DNA of 41,574 bases from Isotricha intestinalis (taxonomy: Eukaryota; Ciliophora; Litostomatea; Vestibuliferida; Isotrichidae): assembly GCA_023807065.1 (NCBI GenBank), contig JAJJLU010003657.1, positions 1-41,574 of the forward strand, read 5' to 3'. Shown in pieces: positions 28,944 through 38,876 of this stretch. Positions within the stretch are counted from its first letter, which is position 1, and each line of letters begins with the position of its first letter. Both the position numbers and the translations under genes were made by a program. The notes below the pieces were generated by a model. It was not told the DNA's origin, ran no database searches, and saw nothing but the letters and a program-made list of their open reading frames with translations.

Positions 28944-30038
28944 ATGACAAATCAACCAAACACATCAAAGATGGAATATCGTTACTTAGGAAACACAGGA
29001 CTTCGAGTAAGTGTATTAGGATGGGGATCAATGATGATGGGAACAGACACAGATGAAAATAATAAAAATGCAATAAAGACATTATTATCACATGGAATCA
29101 ATTTTTTTGATTCTGCAGAAATTTATGATTTAGGAAAATGTGAAATTGCATTAGGAAAAGCAATAAAAGAATTAAATATTCCAAGAGAAAAAATAGTAAT
29201 TACAACAAAAATATTTAGAAATGGAAATGACCCAAATGATTCTTTCTTAAGTAGAAAACATATTATTGAAGGATTAAATCAATCTTTAAAAAGATTACAA
29301 ATGGATTATGTTGATATAATATATTGTCATAGACCTGATAAAAATACTCCGGTTGAAGAAACTTGTAGAGCAATGAATTATGTTATTGAAAATGGAAAAG
29401 CTTTTTATTGGGGAACTTCAGAATGGGATGCTGATCAAATAATGTTAGCATATAAAATTTGTGAAAAATTAAATTTAATGAGACCTATTGTTGAACAAAC
29501 ACAATATAATTTATTACATAGAGAAAGAATTGAAAGAGAATATGCTAATTTATTCAAAAATTTTAAATTAGGAATTACTGTTTGGAGTCCTTTATTTTCA
29601 GGTGCTTTAACTGGAAAATATTTAAATAGTATTCCTGATGATTCTAGATATTCTAAACATAAAGAATTAAATGGTTATGGTTTAGATTATTATTTTAAAA
29701 ACAAAAAAATTATTGATGAAAAAATTGAAAAATTAAAAGTTATTGCTGAAAGAAAATTAAATTGTACTTTAGCTCAAATGAGTATTGCTTGGATTATTGC
29801 AAATCAAGATATATCTACTGTTATTTTAGGTTCAACTAAAATTAGTCAAGTTGAAGAAATTATTCCTGCTATTGATATTTATAAGAAAATGACAAAAGAG
29901 ATTATGAAAGAAATTGAAGAAATCTTAAATAATGCCCCTATTGGTCCTTGGGATTATGAATCTTTTAAATTATTAAGAAATAGAAGAAATGAATTACTTG
30001 ATGTTGATTATTTAAGAATGCCAGATTTTGTTAAGTAA
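28944..30038 (+). CDS. Aldo-keto reductase, voltage-gated K+ channel beta-subunit-like (AKR6-like)
   Basis: 364 residues, a complete (beta/alpha)8 NADPH-dependent reductase. The catalytic tetrad is intact: D56, Y61, K89 and H129, in FFDSAEIYDLG, VITTKIF and YCHRPDKNTP. It begins YRYLGNTGLRVSVLGWGSMM, and continues through GKAFYWGTSEWDADQI, VEQTQYNLLHRERIE, GITVWSPLFSGALTGKYLN and STVILGSTKISQVEE. This order and wording are those of the Kv-beta/YghZ branch (AKR6 and AKR14), which reduces aldehydes; animal and plant members also bind K+ channels. Length matches Kv-beta. Whether it binds a channel here is unknown. The first ATG adds nine residues before a second Met (MEYRYLGN); I keep the first. 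Stop TAA. It is better conserved than most neighbours, suggesting a housekeeping role. Confidence 0.95.
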   Translation: MTNQPNTSKMEYRYLGNTGLRVSVLGWGSMMMGTDTDENNKNAIKTLLSHGINFFDSAEIYDLGKCEIALGKAIKELNIPREKIVITTKIFRNGNDPNDSFLSRKHIIEGLNQSLKRLQMDYVDIIYCHRPDKNTPVEETCRAMNYVIENGKAFYWGTSEWDADQIMLAYKICEKLNLMRPIVEQTQYNLLHRERIEREYANLFKNFKLGITVWSPLFSGALTGKYLNSIPDDSRYSKHKELNGYGLDYYFKNKKIIDEKIEKLKVIAERKLNCTLAQMSIAWIIANQDISTVILGSTKISQVEEIIPAIDIYKKMTKEIMKEIEEILNNAPIGPWDYESFKLLRNRRNELLDVDYLRMPDFVK

Positions 30039-30168
30039 ATATTATTTTTTTTGTTATTTAATTATTTTTATTATTGTTTTTATTTGGAAAATTGGAAGAT
30101 TTAGGTTTTAAATTTTTTTTTTAAAATGAATTATAATTTTTATAATATTTAATTATTAAATTTTTTAT

Positions 30169-31854
30169 TTAAATTGTTTTAAGATTTTTTATAATATTTT
30201 CACTCATTTTTTGAATAGAAGAACCATATTTTTGTTCAAGATAAGAATTAATATTTGATAAAACAGTTTTAAAAGATAATATCATAGACTCGGAAATTTT
30301 ATTTATGAAATTTTCAGCAATAAATCTTGAAATATTTTTTAAAGCATAATCTTCAGTTTTAATTTGAATTTCTTTAGTAATTTCATTTTCAGATAATTTT
30401 CTCCATTCTTCATTTTCTTTTTTTATTTGTTCATTATTTCCTCCAAACATTTCTTTAAAATTAACATAATTTAATATTTCTCCAGTAATATAATTCATTA
30501 TTTCTTTTTTAATACCATGATTAGCGTCATTATTTTTATTATCATTTTTATTCTTTTTTGAGTCTAAACTATTTTGTTTTTCTATATATTTCATTGCTAA
30601 TTCTGCTGAATTTTTAATAACAAAATCTTTTAAATATGATTCAAATTTTTGATTACAAAAATCAGATAAATTTTTAAGAAAATTACTTAAAGAATTCTTT
30701 GATTCTTCAGATAAATTTTTATATGGATCACCTTCAAATATTAAAATTCTAGATATATAACATAATAAATCTAAATCTTTCCTTACTAATTGTCTAAGAG
30801 GAATTCCAGAAGAAAATTTATTAATTTGATTAGAAAGTTGAATTTTTAAATCATCATGTAATTTATTCATTTTTTCTTGATAATTATTTTTAATATTTTG
30901 TTTAATCGAATGAAAACATGCAGATTCAACTGCTTTTTCAATTTTTCCAAAAGTAATTTTAATTAAATCAGTAATACCATTTTGTTTAATAACTATTTTT
31001 CTTCCTTTATTATTAATTTCTTTATCTTTAGAAACAACTTTAACAATTTCAATATTTCTATTATATTTAGAGCAAATTTCTTTAATTTGATTTGACATTT
31101 CATTAGCTTCATTATCATCATAAGCTTTAGTATAAACAATAATAATAGGTAAAGTTTCATCATCATAAGTTTTCATTAATTCAATTAAAGAATCTCTTTC
31201 ACATTCTTCAAATCTACTTCCAGTTAAACAATACCAAATACAATGAATAAATTCATCAGGATTATTTGTTGCTGCTTGATTATTAATTAAATTTTTTGAA
31301 CTTTCAACAACTTTTTTAATACCATAATTTGATTTATCTATTCCTTGAGAATCATATAATCTAATTCCTTTAACTTTATCAGATACATATGAACGAGGTT
31401 CTCCTAAAGTTATTGGCTTTCCAATTCCAGTTTTTGCTACTTTTTCCTTTAAAATTGAATTTATTAATGTACTTTTTCCTACTCCAGTTGGACCTATTAT
31501 TAATATATTAAAGTGATTATCTGATATATTAAAATTTATTAATTCTATATCTTGCTTTACTCTTTTATTCATTAAATCTTCGAATTTTTCTTTTTTATAT
31601 ATTTCTTTTATTATTTGATCAAATCCTGATAAGTCAAATTCAGATAATTCCTTTTGAAAAAATATATCTTTTTGGGATTCAATTTCTTTTTTTAATGTGT
31701 CTAAATATTCTTTACGAATTTTTTCTACATCTTTTTCAAATTTATGTTTTATGTTTTTATCTTTAACCATATTCATTAAATATTTTGCTAATCCTCCAAA
31801 ACCTGCTATTACTATCCAACCACTTAAACCAATATTTCCTAAAATTAAATCCAT
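30169..31854 (-). CDS. Membrane-anchored GTPase of the AIG1/septin-dynamin-like P-loop group
   Basis: 561 residues. A hydrophobic segment at about 5-28 (GNIGLSGWIVIAGFGGLAKY) is probably a membrane anchor, followed by a helical linker. The G domain is about 114-300: Walker A/G1 GPTGVGKST (121-129), switch I around TGIGKPITLG, G3 DSQG in RLYDSQGIDKS, HCIWYCLTGSRFEECERDS, and a G4-like VYTKAYDD. A 'TKAYD' in place of N/TKxD is slightly irregular. The C-terminal half is helical and charged (for example FKKMFGGNN-like loops and NEEWRKLSENEI) and lacks GED or septin motifs. The IWYC...SxRFE...E pattern resembles protist and fungal families annotated as '50S ribosome-binding GTPase' or AIG1-like, whose function is unknown; a role at membranes is inference. 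ATG at 31852-31854 is needed for the anchor. Stop TAA. Confidence 0.8.
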   Translation of the reverse strand: MDLILGNIGLSGWIVIAGFGGLAKYLMNMVKDKNIKHKFEKDVEKIRKEYLDTLKKEIESQKDIFFQKELSEFDLSGFDQIIKEIYKKEKFEDLMNKRVKQDIELINFNISDNHFNILIIGPTGVGKSTLINSILKEKVAKTGIGKPITLGEPRSYVSDKVKGIRLYDSQGIDKSNYGIKKVVESSKNLINNQAATNNPDEFIHCIWYCLTGSRFEECERDSLIELMKTYDDETLPIIIVYTKAYDDNEANEMSNQIKEICSKYNRNIEIVKVVSKDKEINNKGRKIVIKQNGITDLIKITFGKIEKAVESACFHSIKQNIKNNYQEKMNKLHDDLKIQLSNQINKFSSGIPLRQLVRKDLDLLCYISRILIFEGDPYKNLSEESKNSLSNFLKNLSDFCNQKFESYLKDFVIKNSAELAMKYIEKQNSLDSKKNKNDNKNNDANHGIKKEIMNYITGEILNYVNFKEMFGGNNEQIKKENEEWRKLSENEITKEIQIKTEDYALKNISRFIAENFINKISESMILSFKTVLSNINSYLEQKYGSSIQKMSENIIKNLKTI

Positions 31855-32110
31855 TGAATTTTTTGAATTTATTTTTTTGTTTAATTTTAATAAATAATAA
31901 TTTCTTTTAATTTATTTTTCCTAACTAAATATCAATTTAGTAATTATAAATAGTTTGACTTCATAAAATATTGATTAAATATTTGTTTTCACTGTTTTTT
32001 AAATATTGATTAATATAAGATAAATATAAATTGTTAACTAAATTTTTCTTATAATACAAAAAATAGAATAAAAATTTTATGATTATTTATTTACAAATTT
32101 ACTAAATTAA

Positions 32111-34105
32111 TTAATTATCAAACATCATATCTTTAAACTCATTAAAATTAATTTCGTTTTCTTTTTCATGATTAACCTCCTTAAAAATATTTTCAAAAAC
32201 AGCACTAGATATATTCTCATTTTCTCCAAAAGAATTTTTAATACTATCAACAGTCAGTTTTCCAATTCCTTGTTTATCTATAAAATTAAAAGCATATAAA
32301 AGATTTTTCTCAGATAAAATTTTTTCTTTTGAAAGAGTAGCTCTTAAAAATTGTTCAAATTGAATATAACCAGAATTAGAAGAATCTAACATTAAAAAAA
32401 GACCATCAATAATATCATTTATTTCATTCTCATCTTTATATTTACATAATCCAATATAAAATTCTTCTTTATTTAACAATCCATCATTATTTTGATTAAA
32501 TATTCTAAATAATTTTTGAATATCTCTAACTTCTTGATCTTCTTTAATATTATGAACTATAAAAGCAAGAACAATTTGTTGGAATTTATTTTTAATTTTA
32601 AAAGATAATAATCTATTAATAAATTCTATTATTTTTGATTCTGGTAAATTATCATATAACATTTTAGCTTCAAATTTACTAAACCAAGGATGTTCAATTG
32701 CTTCTTTTGCACTTAATCTTTTTTCGACTTTTACTTCTAATAATTTAATAATTAAATCTTTAACTTCTTCTGAACTTTGTAAAAATTTTTCATCATTAGT
32801 ATTAAATTTTCCCTTTCTAATTTTATTTAAAGTATCAGTTGGATTTCCTCCTTCAAAAGGAGCTTTTCCAACTAATAATATATGTAATAAAACTCCAACA
32901 GACCAAATATCACATTTTTCATTATATTTTCTTTTTAAAACTTCAGGTGCAATATATATATTACTTCCTGAAAAATCCTTTTCTAAATTTTGAAGAATAA
33001 ATTTATCTTTTCCAAAATCAATTACTTTAATATAATAATATTTGATTTTAGTTATTTCATCAGTTTCAATATCACTTATTAAAATATTTTCTAATTTAAT
33101 ATCTCTATGAATTATATTATTATGATGTAAATAAATTAAAGCTGATAAAATTTGGAAAAAAATAAAAGCTAATTGATGTTCACTTAAAGAGTTTTTTTTA
33201 TTATAAAATAATTCACCGCAAGCACAATAATCATTAACTAAATATAAATATTTAGGAGAAATAAAACATTCATGTATTCTTATTATATTTGGATGTTCTA
33301 ATAACTTAAAATTATTAATTACTTTTTGAATTGAATCATCAAGTATATAAATTCTTCTATCTATTCTTTTTAAAGTTACCATTGTATTTAATTGAGTATT
33401 ATTTGCTAAAAAAACAGAAGCATAATTTCCACTATTTAATTTTGATATTATTTTATATTTATTATTTGGTATTCCTTCTTTTTCTTCTATTAAAGTTTGA
33501 TTTGATATTTTTAAATTTAATTCTTCTTTAAATAATTGATCTCCAAATTTTACTTTTTCAATTAATGTATAACTTTTTTTATCTTTTCTTTTAAATCTTT
33601 CATCATCTGTAATGAATCTATTAAAAGCTTTATTTTTATTTGGCCCATAATCAATTATTTTTTCTTCATCTTCATCGCTATCAAAATTAAAAATTTTTAC
33701 TGGTTTTTCTATTGTTGTTGATTTCATAGTTTTAAATCTTTTTCTTCTACTTAAATGTTGAATATTTTTTAATTTTTCATTCATTTTATTTTCTTCTTCT
33801 TTCTTTTCTTCTTTTTTTTCTTCTTCATTTTTTTCTTCTTCTTTTTTATCTTCTTCTTTTATTTCTTCTTTCTTTTCTTCTTCTTTCTTTTCTTCTTCTT
33901 TTTCTTTTAAAGTTTTTTGTTTTTCTAATTTTTTTTCTTTTTCTTTTATTAATTGATTAAATATTTTATTATTTTCAATTTCTTGTTTATGTTTAATTTG
34001 TCCATGATAATATGTTGAAGTATGAGATTGACCATTATGTCTATAACTATGAACATAGTTTATATTATTTTTTCCTGGTTTTTTTGGTTGTTGACATACT
34101 CCCAT
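32111..34105 (-). CDS. CDPK-like kinase with degenerate EF-hands and atypical ATP-site residues
   Basis: 664 residues. MGVC at the N-terminus gives Gly2 for myristoylation and Cys4 for palmitoylation. Residues 50-110 are an E/K repeat. The kinase domain is about 215-475: loop LNSGNYASVF, K246, HRD with D335, DFG at 363-365, IYIAPEVL, and the YNEKCDIWSVGVLLHILLVG wording of CDPKs. An autoinhibitory-junction-like helix follows (about 485-520), then four EF-hands. Unusual points: the glycine loop has Asn224 and Ala229 for two of three glycines. The helix-C position expected to hold the Glu that pairs with K246 appears to be Val262. The EF loops lack canonical residues (EF1 N537 at position 1; EF2 Gln585 at position 12; EF3 lacks acidic ligands; EF4 N645 at position 1). 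HRD and DFG are intact, so activity is possible, but Ca2+ control is doubtful. ATG 34103-34105; TAA. Confidence 0.88.
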   Translation of the reverse strand: MGVCQQPKKPGKNNINYVHSYRHNGQSHTSTYYHGQIKHKQEIENNKIFNQLIKEKEKKLEKQKTLKEKEEEKKEEEKKEEIKEEDKKEEEKNEEEKKEEKKEEENKMNEKLKNIQHLSRRKRFKTMKSTTIEKPVKIFNFDSDEDEEKIIDYGPNKNKAFNRFITDDERFKRKDKKSYTLIEKVKFGDQLFKEELNLKISNQTLIEEKEGIPNNKYKIISKLNSGNYASVFLANNTQLNTMVTLKRIDRRIYILDDSIQKVINNFKLLEHPNIIRIHECFISPKYLYLVNDYCACGELFYNKKNSLSEHQLAFIFFQILSALIYLHHNNIIHRDIKLENILISDIETDEITKIKYYYIKVIDFGKDKFILQNLEKDFSGSNIYIAPEVLKRKYNEKCDIWSVGVLLHILLVGKAPFEGGNPTDTLNKIRKGKFNTNDEKFLQSSEEVKDLIIKLLEVKVEKRLSAKEAIEHPWFSKFEAKMLYDNLPESKIIEFINRLLSFKIKNKFQQIVLAFIVHNIKEDQEVRDIQKLFRIFNQNNDGLLNKEEFYIGLCKYKDENEINDIIDGLFLMLDSSNSGYIQFEQFLRATLSKEKILSEKNLLYAFNFIDKQGIGKLTVDSIKNSFGENENISSAVFENIFKEVNHEKENEINFNEFKDMMFDN
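33785..33915. repeat. TTC/TTT purine-pyrimidine repeat coding an E/K tract
   Basis: The plus strand is an almost pure pyrimidine run of TTC, TTT and CTT triplets. On the coding minus strand it gives GAA/GAG-like and AAA codons, encoding alternating Glu and Lys (EEKKEEEKKEEI-like, residues about 65-105 of the CDPK-like protein). Prone to length change and polymerase slippage. Confidence 0.7.
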
Positions 34106-34307
34106 ATTTTTAATTAAAAAACAAATTTTGTATTAATAATTTAATTATTTAAATTTTAAAATTCAGTTTTTTTATTATTTCTTAATTTTTAAATAATAAA
34201 TTTTAATTACATAATTTATACTAAGTTTTCTTTAATTATTTCTCACTTAATTAATCTTAAAATTTTATTTTTTGGTTTTTAAATTTTTATTTTTTTATTA
34301 TTTAATT

Positions 34308-36056
34308 ATGGAATTTGAAAAGAATTTAAGTTATGAAAAAAATATGAAATTAGATTTTGAAAGTATTAATGAAAATTTTAAAAAGGAAAGAAACATTGGG
34401 AAAATTCTTTTATATATTTTTTCAGAAAAAAATAATTTAGAAAATGAATATGCTAATGGAATTAAAAATATCTGTGAATTATATTATAATAATTATGGAA
34501 ATAATAATAAGGAAAAAGAAAATGAAAACAAATCTTCACTTAAAATAAGTATTGAATCATTATTAAATGAAATAATAAATGAAAGTAATATTCATTTTGA
34601 TAATGTGAAAAATATTGAAGATAATGTAATTAAACCTTTTGGAATTTTATTAGAAAATCAATTAAAAAAAGGAAAAGAATTATCTGAAAATATTCATTCA
34701 TCACAAAATTCTTTTAAGAAAGTAATTGATAATTTAAATAATATTCAATCACAATTTATTTCTTCTACTAAATATGCTGAATCTGCTATTATGAGTTATG
34801 AAAAAGAAGTATATAATGCAAATAATGAAAATAAAGAAGAAGATAATGCATTAAATAATCAAGATAATATTGAAGATAATAATAGTTTAAAAAATGATAT
34901 TGAGAAGATTGAAGAAATTCAGAAAAAAAATTTACAAACTGCAAAAGAATTAGAAAATCAATATAAAAATTATATTACAGAAGCAAATAATGAAAGAGAA
35001 CATTTTATTAATTCATCCATTGAAATATATAATATTTTCCAAGAAATGGATGAAAATTATATAAATGAGCTTCAAAACTATTTTTTAAAAATAACTCAAT
35101 GTTATATAGAAATGTATAATAGATTATTTGATTCAAAAAAAAATAAAATAAAAATATATAATTCAATTAATGCAAAAGAAGATATAAAAAAATTTATAAA
35201 TGAAAATCAAACTAATTATAATTATCCTTCTAAATTTCAATTTGTTCCATATTCTCCTGAAATTAGATTAAGAATTGGAAATGATAATAAAGAAAAAGAA
35301 CAATATGAAATTGCAAGAAAAACTTTATCAATTATGAATGAATTATTTAAATATGTTCCTGAAGAATTTAAAGATAATCCTGAAATGGAAAAGAATTATT
35401 TAAATATAGAAGAATCTGTAAAAAATATTTGGAAAGGAGAAAATTTAGATAATGAATATTTATTTAAATTATTTGATTATTCTTCTTATAGAATGCAATT
35501 TTTATTTAATGTTAATAGATTTAGAGATGAAGGATTATTTTATCTTGAAAAAAATAGTTTTAATAATTTATGTTCAATTATGAATTATTTATTAAAAAAA
35601 TCTTATGAACAAGAAGATTATCAATGTATTAAATTTACTATGATTCTTTCTCAAACTTTTTTCTTAGGAAAAGAAAAAAATATTTTAGTTCAAGATGTTA
35701 TTCAAAAAAATGAATTTTTTAAAGAAGAGAAAATATGGGAAGGATTAATAGAATATTCTATTAATGAAGAAATAAACAATCAAAAAAATTATTGTAATTT
35801 TTTAAATGAAAATAAAGAATCAAGAGAAAAAAGAATTAATTCTGCTGGTTATGGTAACTTATTTACTTTTTGGTATAATATGAAAATCTTTGGATTACCC
35901 ATTCAAAATTGTAAAAATGTTATAAGAAAATTTTCAGAAAAATATAATATTAATGAAAATGAAATATTCTCTTGTGAAATACCAGATAATCAAATTAAAG
36001 ATGAAATAATAGTTACTTCAACTGATGATAATATTCAAATTAATGATTTAAATTAA
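34308..36056 (+). CDS. F-BAR protein with a C-terminal SBF2/KIAA0513-like helical domain
   Basis: 582 residues. Residues 1-70 form an FCH-type helix bundle (NIGKILLYIFSEKNNLENEY then ANGIKNICELYYNNYG, matching the E-x-x-L-x-x-x-Y pattern). The F-BAR coiled coil continues to about 300 with a low-complexity insert (about 165-200, Asn/Glu-rich). F-BAR dimers bend or bind membranes in endocytosis, cytokinesis or phagocytosis. From about 350 to 570 lies a compact helical domain (YQCIKFTMILSQTFFLGKEK, KIWEGLIEYSINEEINNQK, NLFTFWYNMKIFGLP, VIRKFSEKYNINENEIF). Its wording resembles the SBF2 domain of MTMR5/13 and KIAA0513-type proteins. No SH3 domain. I place the start at ATG 34308 (MEFEKNL); the open frame extends upstream only to a TTG. 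TAA stop. The CDPK-like gene is divergent 202 bp upstream. Confidence 0.85.
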   Translation: MEFEKNLSYEKNMKLDFESINENFKKERNIGKILLYIFSEKNNLENEYANGIKNICELYYNNYGNNNKEKENENKSSLKISIESLLNEIINESNIHFDNVKNIEDNVIKPFGILLENQLKKGKELSENIHSSQNSFKKVIDNLNNIQSQFISSTKYAESAIMSYEKEVYNANNENKEEDNALNNQDNIEDNNSLKNDIEKIEEIQKKNLQTAKELENQYKNYITEANNEREHFINSSIEIYNIFQEMDENYINELQNYFLKITQCYIEMYNRLFDSKKNKIKIYNSINAKEDIKKFINENQTNYNYPSKFQFVPYSPEIRLRIGNDNKEKEQYEIARKTLSIMNELFKYVPEEFKDNPEMEKNYLNIEESVKNIWKGENLDNEYLFKLFDYSSYRMQFLFNVNRFRDEGLFYLEKNSFNNLCSIMNYLLKKSYEQEDYQCIKFTMILSQTFFLGKEKNILVQDVIQKNEFFKEEKIWEGLIEYSINEEINNQKNYCNFLNENKESREKRINSAGYGNLFTFWYNMKIFGLPIQNCKNVIRKFSEKYNINENEIFSCEIPDNQIKDEIIVTSTDDNIQINDLN

Positions 36057-36676
36057 AAAAACTATTTATATATTTAAAGATAATTCTTATTTAAATATAA
36101 AGTAATAAAATACAAATGATTTTCTTGAGTTTTTTCAAAAAAAGTCTATTTATACTTTTAAAATTTCTTTATTTTTATTTTAAATTGTTATAAAGATTTT
36201 TACATTTTTTATGATTTGCTAAATTTATTGAATAATTAATAAATTTTTCTTTTATAAACAAATTAATTAACAAAACAAAATAAAAACAATTTAAATATAA
36301 ACAATTAATTAATTATTAATCCATTCTACATATTATCAATATTTACAATCTTTAAAAAATTAAAGAGGAAAAAAAAATTTAGATTAGGCCTAATGTCGCT
36401 AAAATTTATATATCTAATTGATAAATGTTAAATTTTAATTTAAAAATGGATGTATTGGGAGAATTAAAAGAATTATAAATTCCAAAAATAATATCTAAAT
36501 TCAGTAAAAAAAGAATTAAAATTAATTTAACATTACAAATCCCCACTTTTATAAAAAAAATAAAAGATGTAAAATAGAAAACCTCTATATAGATTAAATT
36601 TCAATTTTTATGAAATATAATTAAATTTAATATATCTGATATTTTAAAAATCATAATTATAATCAAAAAAATTTAA
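36057..36676. other. A+T-rich intergenic region
   Basis: 620 bp between two plus-strand genes. It contains a perfect 12 bp palindrome ATTAGGCCTAAT near 36385 followed by GTCGC, the most G/C-rich spot in the gap. A ten-codon ATG frame near 36446 has no support. No other structure seen. Confidence 0.4.
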
Positions 36677-38293
36677 ATGAATTCAAAAAAGAGTTTTAAT
36701 GATTCTAAAACTAACTTAAATAAACCAGAAAACTTAAATTTGAATCAAAGCAATTCCTTTGACAATATTTTTCATAACCATAATTTAATTTGTTTTCAAA
36801 AGTGTAGTAACTGGTTTGTGATTTTATCTTTAATTTCCAATAAAAATAAAAAACTAATCAGCAATTCATATTTCGGAAAAATTGAAGAAAAAGATATTTA
36901 TCAAAATCATGAAATAAGTAATTTATATTTTCAAAATGATTTGTCTGATTATTTTCCAATTGATATTAAAGAAAATCAAAGACTTGTATTAAATAATCAA
37001 AAAAAGATTCCTTTATTAATTTCTTTTGATTTTAATCAAACAAGTAATAATAAAAACAATAATACTTTTATAAGTAATGTTAATAGTGACTTTACATCTT
37101 CACTCTTTGAAATTGATTTAAATGCTTCTATTCATAGTACAAAAAAAATATTTAACAACAATATTAATTTTAGGATTAAAGGATTTGATATTTATAAAGC
37201 AATAGGAGAAAAAATTAGTAATTTAAATATAAATGATATTAATAATATTAAAGGAGATTATTTTTCTTTAGAAACTTTTGTTTTTAATAACATTCAATGT
37301 TCATTTGGTTTAAGTTTTATTGTATCTAAAATTAATTTGATTAATTATATTAATGGTGGGGGAAAATATTCTTTTTTAAATTTAAATATTACTATCGAAA
37401 AACTATATTTCAAATATTATTTATCTTTAAATGTATTTACAAATTATAACTTAAAAAACATTATTCCTTTACAAATAAATCAAAAAAATAATTTATTTTG
37501 CAATTTTAAAGTATTTTTATCTAATACAACATTACATTATAAAGAACAAAATCCAATGTTAGAAAATATAATTAAATCAATTTATAAGAACTCTGAAACA
37601 GGAATTGAATGTTTATTTAAAACAAATTATTTTTCATATGTTAAAATAAATTATTTCCCAATTTTAAATAATTTATATTTAAATATTTCAAAAAATAATT
37701 CGATGAAAAAATTTAAATTAGAAAATAGAAATGAAAATACTAATTATTATAAAAGTTTATCTTATGAAAACAATAATACCGAAAAAGTAATTCATTCTCA
37801 AAAAATATATTTTAAAGAGAATTTTACAGAACCTTTTCAAAAAATTAATTATATTGACCAAATTAATAATTTATTAAAAATATATCCTGAATTAATTGAA
37901 ATAAGTTTAAATGAAATTCAAAAAGATTCATATTTTAGTTTAATTTGGGTTCCTTTTAGAGAAAAACATGAAACAATAAAAAATTTTGATTTATTACCAT
38001 TAATTGCTTTTGAGAATTATTATAAATTTAAATCATCTTTTAATGTCATTAATTCTATAAATATTTTTGGTATTATTGAAAAAAATTTAAGCGGAATTAA
38101 TATTGATGCTTCAAAGATTTTTTTAAATTTTGATTATTTTTGGTTTTCAAATTTTAATATTTTAGGAACTTCAAATTTTTTTCTAAATTATAACAGTCTT
38201 ATATATCAGAAGTTATTATATCAAAGTATCTATATAAATAAATCATTATATTTAAGTTTAAAGAATTATATTGTAAATGAATTTAAGGAGTAA
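36677..38293 (+). CDS. Protein of unknown function with a weak DUF789-like signature
   Basis: 538 residues, no signal peptide or membrane helix, rich in Asn, Phe, Ile and Ser, with many beta-like hydrophobic-polar alternations. The most conserved-looking part is near the C-terminus: ISLNEIQKDSYFSLIWVPF then REKHETIKNFDLLPLIAFEN. It resembles the 'S...SW.SVAWYPIYRIP...L..CFLTYHSL' block of plant DUF789 proteins, and FKYYLSLNVFTN could match their 'YYVPYLSGIQ' block. The similarity is partial, and I would not assign the family without a profile search. The N-terminal half (FRIKGFDIYKAIGEKISNLN, CSFGLSFIVSKINLINYING) is not recognised. Start at the first ATG; stop TAA. Clean frame with typical codon use. 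Confidence 0.75.
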   Translation: MNSKKSFNDSKTNLNKPENLNLNQSNSFDNIFHNHNLICFQKCSNWFVILSLISNKNKKLISNSYFGKIEEKDIYQNHEISNLYFQNDLSDYFPIDIKENQRLVLNNQKKIPLLISFDFNQTSNNKNNNTFISNVNSDFTSSLFEIDLNASIHSTKKIFNNNINFRIKGFDIYKAIGEKISNLNINDINNIKGDYFSLETFVFNNIQCSFGLSFIVSKINLINYINGGGKYSFLNLNITIEKLYFKYYLSLNVFTNYNLKNIIPLQINQKNNLFCNFKVFLSNTTLHYKEQNPMLENIIKSIYKNSETGIECLFKTNYFSYVKINYFPILNNLYLNISKNNSMKKFKLENRNENTNYYKSLSYENNNTEKVIHSQKIYFKENFTEPFQKINYIDQINNLLKIYPELIEISLNEIQKDSYFSLIWVPFREKHETIKNFDLLPLIAFENYYKFKSSFNVINSINIFGIIEKNLSGINIDASKIFLNFDYFWFSNFNILGTSNFFLNYNSLIYQKLLYQSIYINKSLYLSLKNYIVNEFKE

Positions 38294-38876
38294 TCTACAA
38301 TTCTAATTTTATAAAACATAAATGGAATTAGGTCCATTAGGGATTTAATTTAAAGTTCTGCATTTTTATTATTAATAATATGTAATTACAAACAGATGTA
38401 TAATTAAACTATACAAATAAACTATCATTTATTTTCAACATCAACATTAAGTAATAAAAAAATCAATTAAAAAAAATAAAGAAAAAAAATAAAACAATAT
38501 TATCAAAATTAAACATTAATTAATACCTTTCTTATATCATCATTTGGTTATTTTCAAGAGTTTATTTTTTATTGTATTACAGGTTCAATCCAATAATCAT
38601 TCATTCATATATAAAAGCATTAACTTTTAATTATTCTAATATACTCAAAAAAGTCAATTAGAATTTCTAAAGAATATTTTTCAATTATTATTATATATAT
38701 ACTTTAAATAGAAAATCAATCATTTCTTTGCCTTTGTAAGTTATTTGTTTAGATAAAAAAATTAAAAAAAAAATTAAACTTCTCAAATAATTTAATAAAT
38801 ATTTTAATCACAATATAACCAAAAAAAAACTATGAAAAACCACGAAAACAGTGTCAAAAAAAATGCAAAAAAAGTA
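38294..38876. other. Intergenic region between convergent genes
   Basis: 583 bp between the DUF789-like gene (plus) and the CFAP97-like gene (minus), containing both 3' ends. The stretch AGGTTCAATCC near 38581 recalls a tRNA T-arm, but there is no matching acceptor or anticodon arm around it. Nothing else seen. Confidence 0.4.

Noticed and set aside
38570..38600. AGGTTCAATCC, resembling a tRNA T-arm
   Set aside because: No acceptor stem, D-arm or anticodon arm could be paired around it on either strand.
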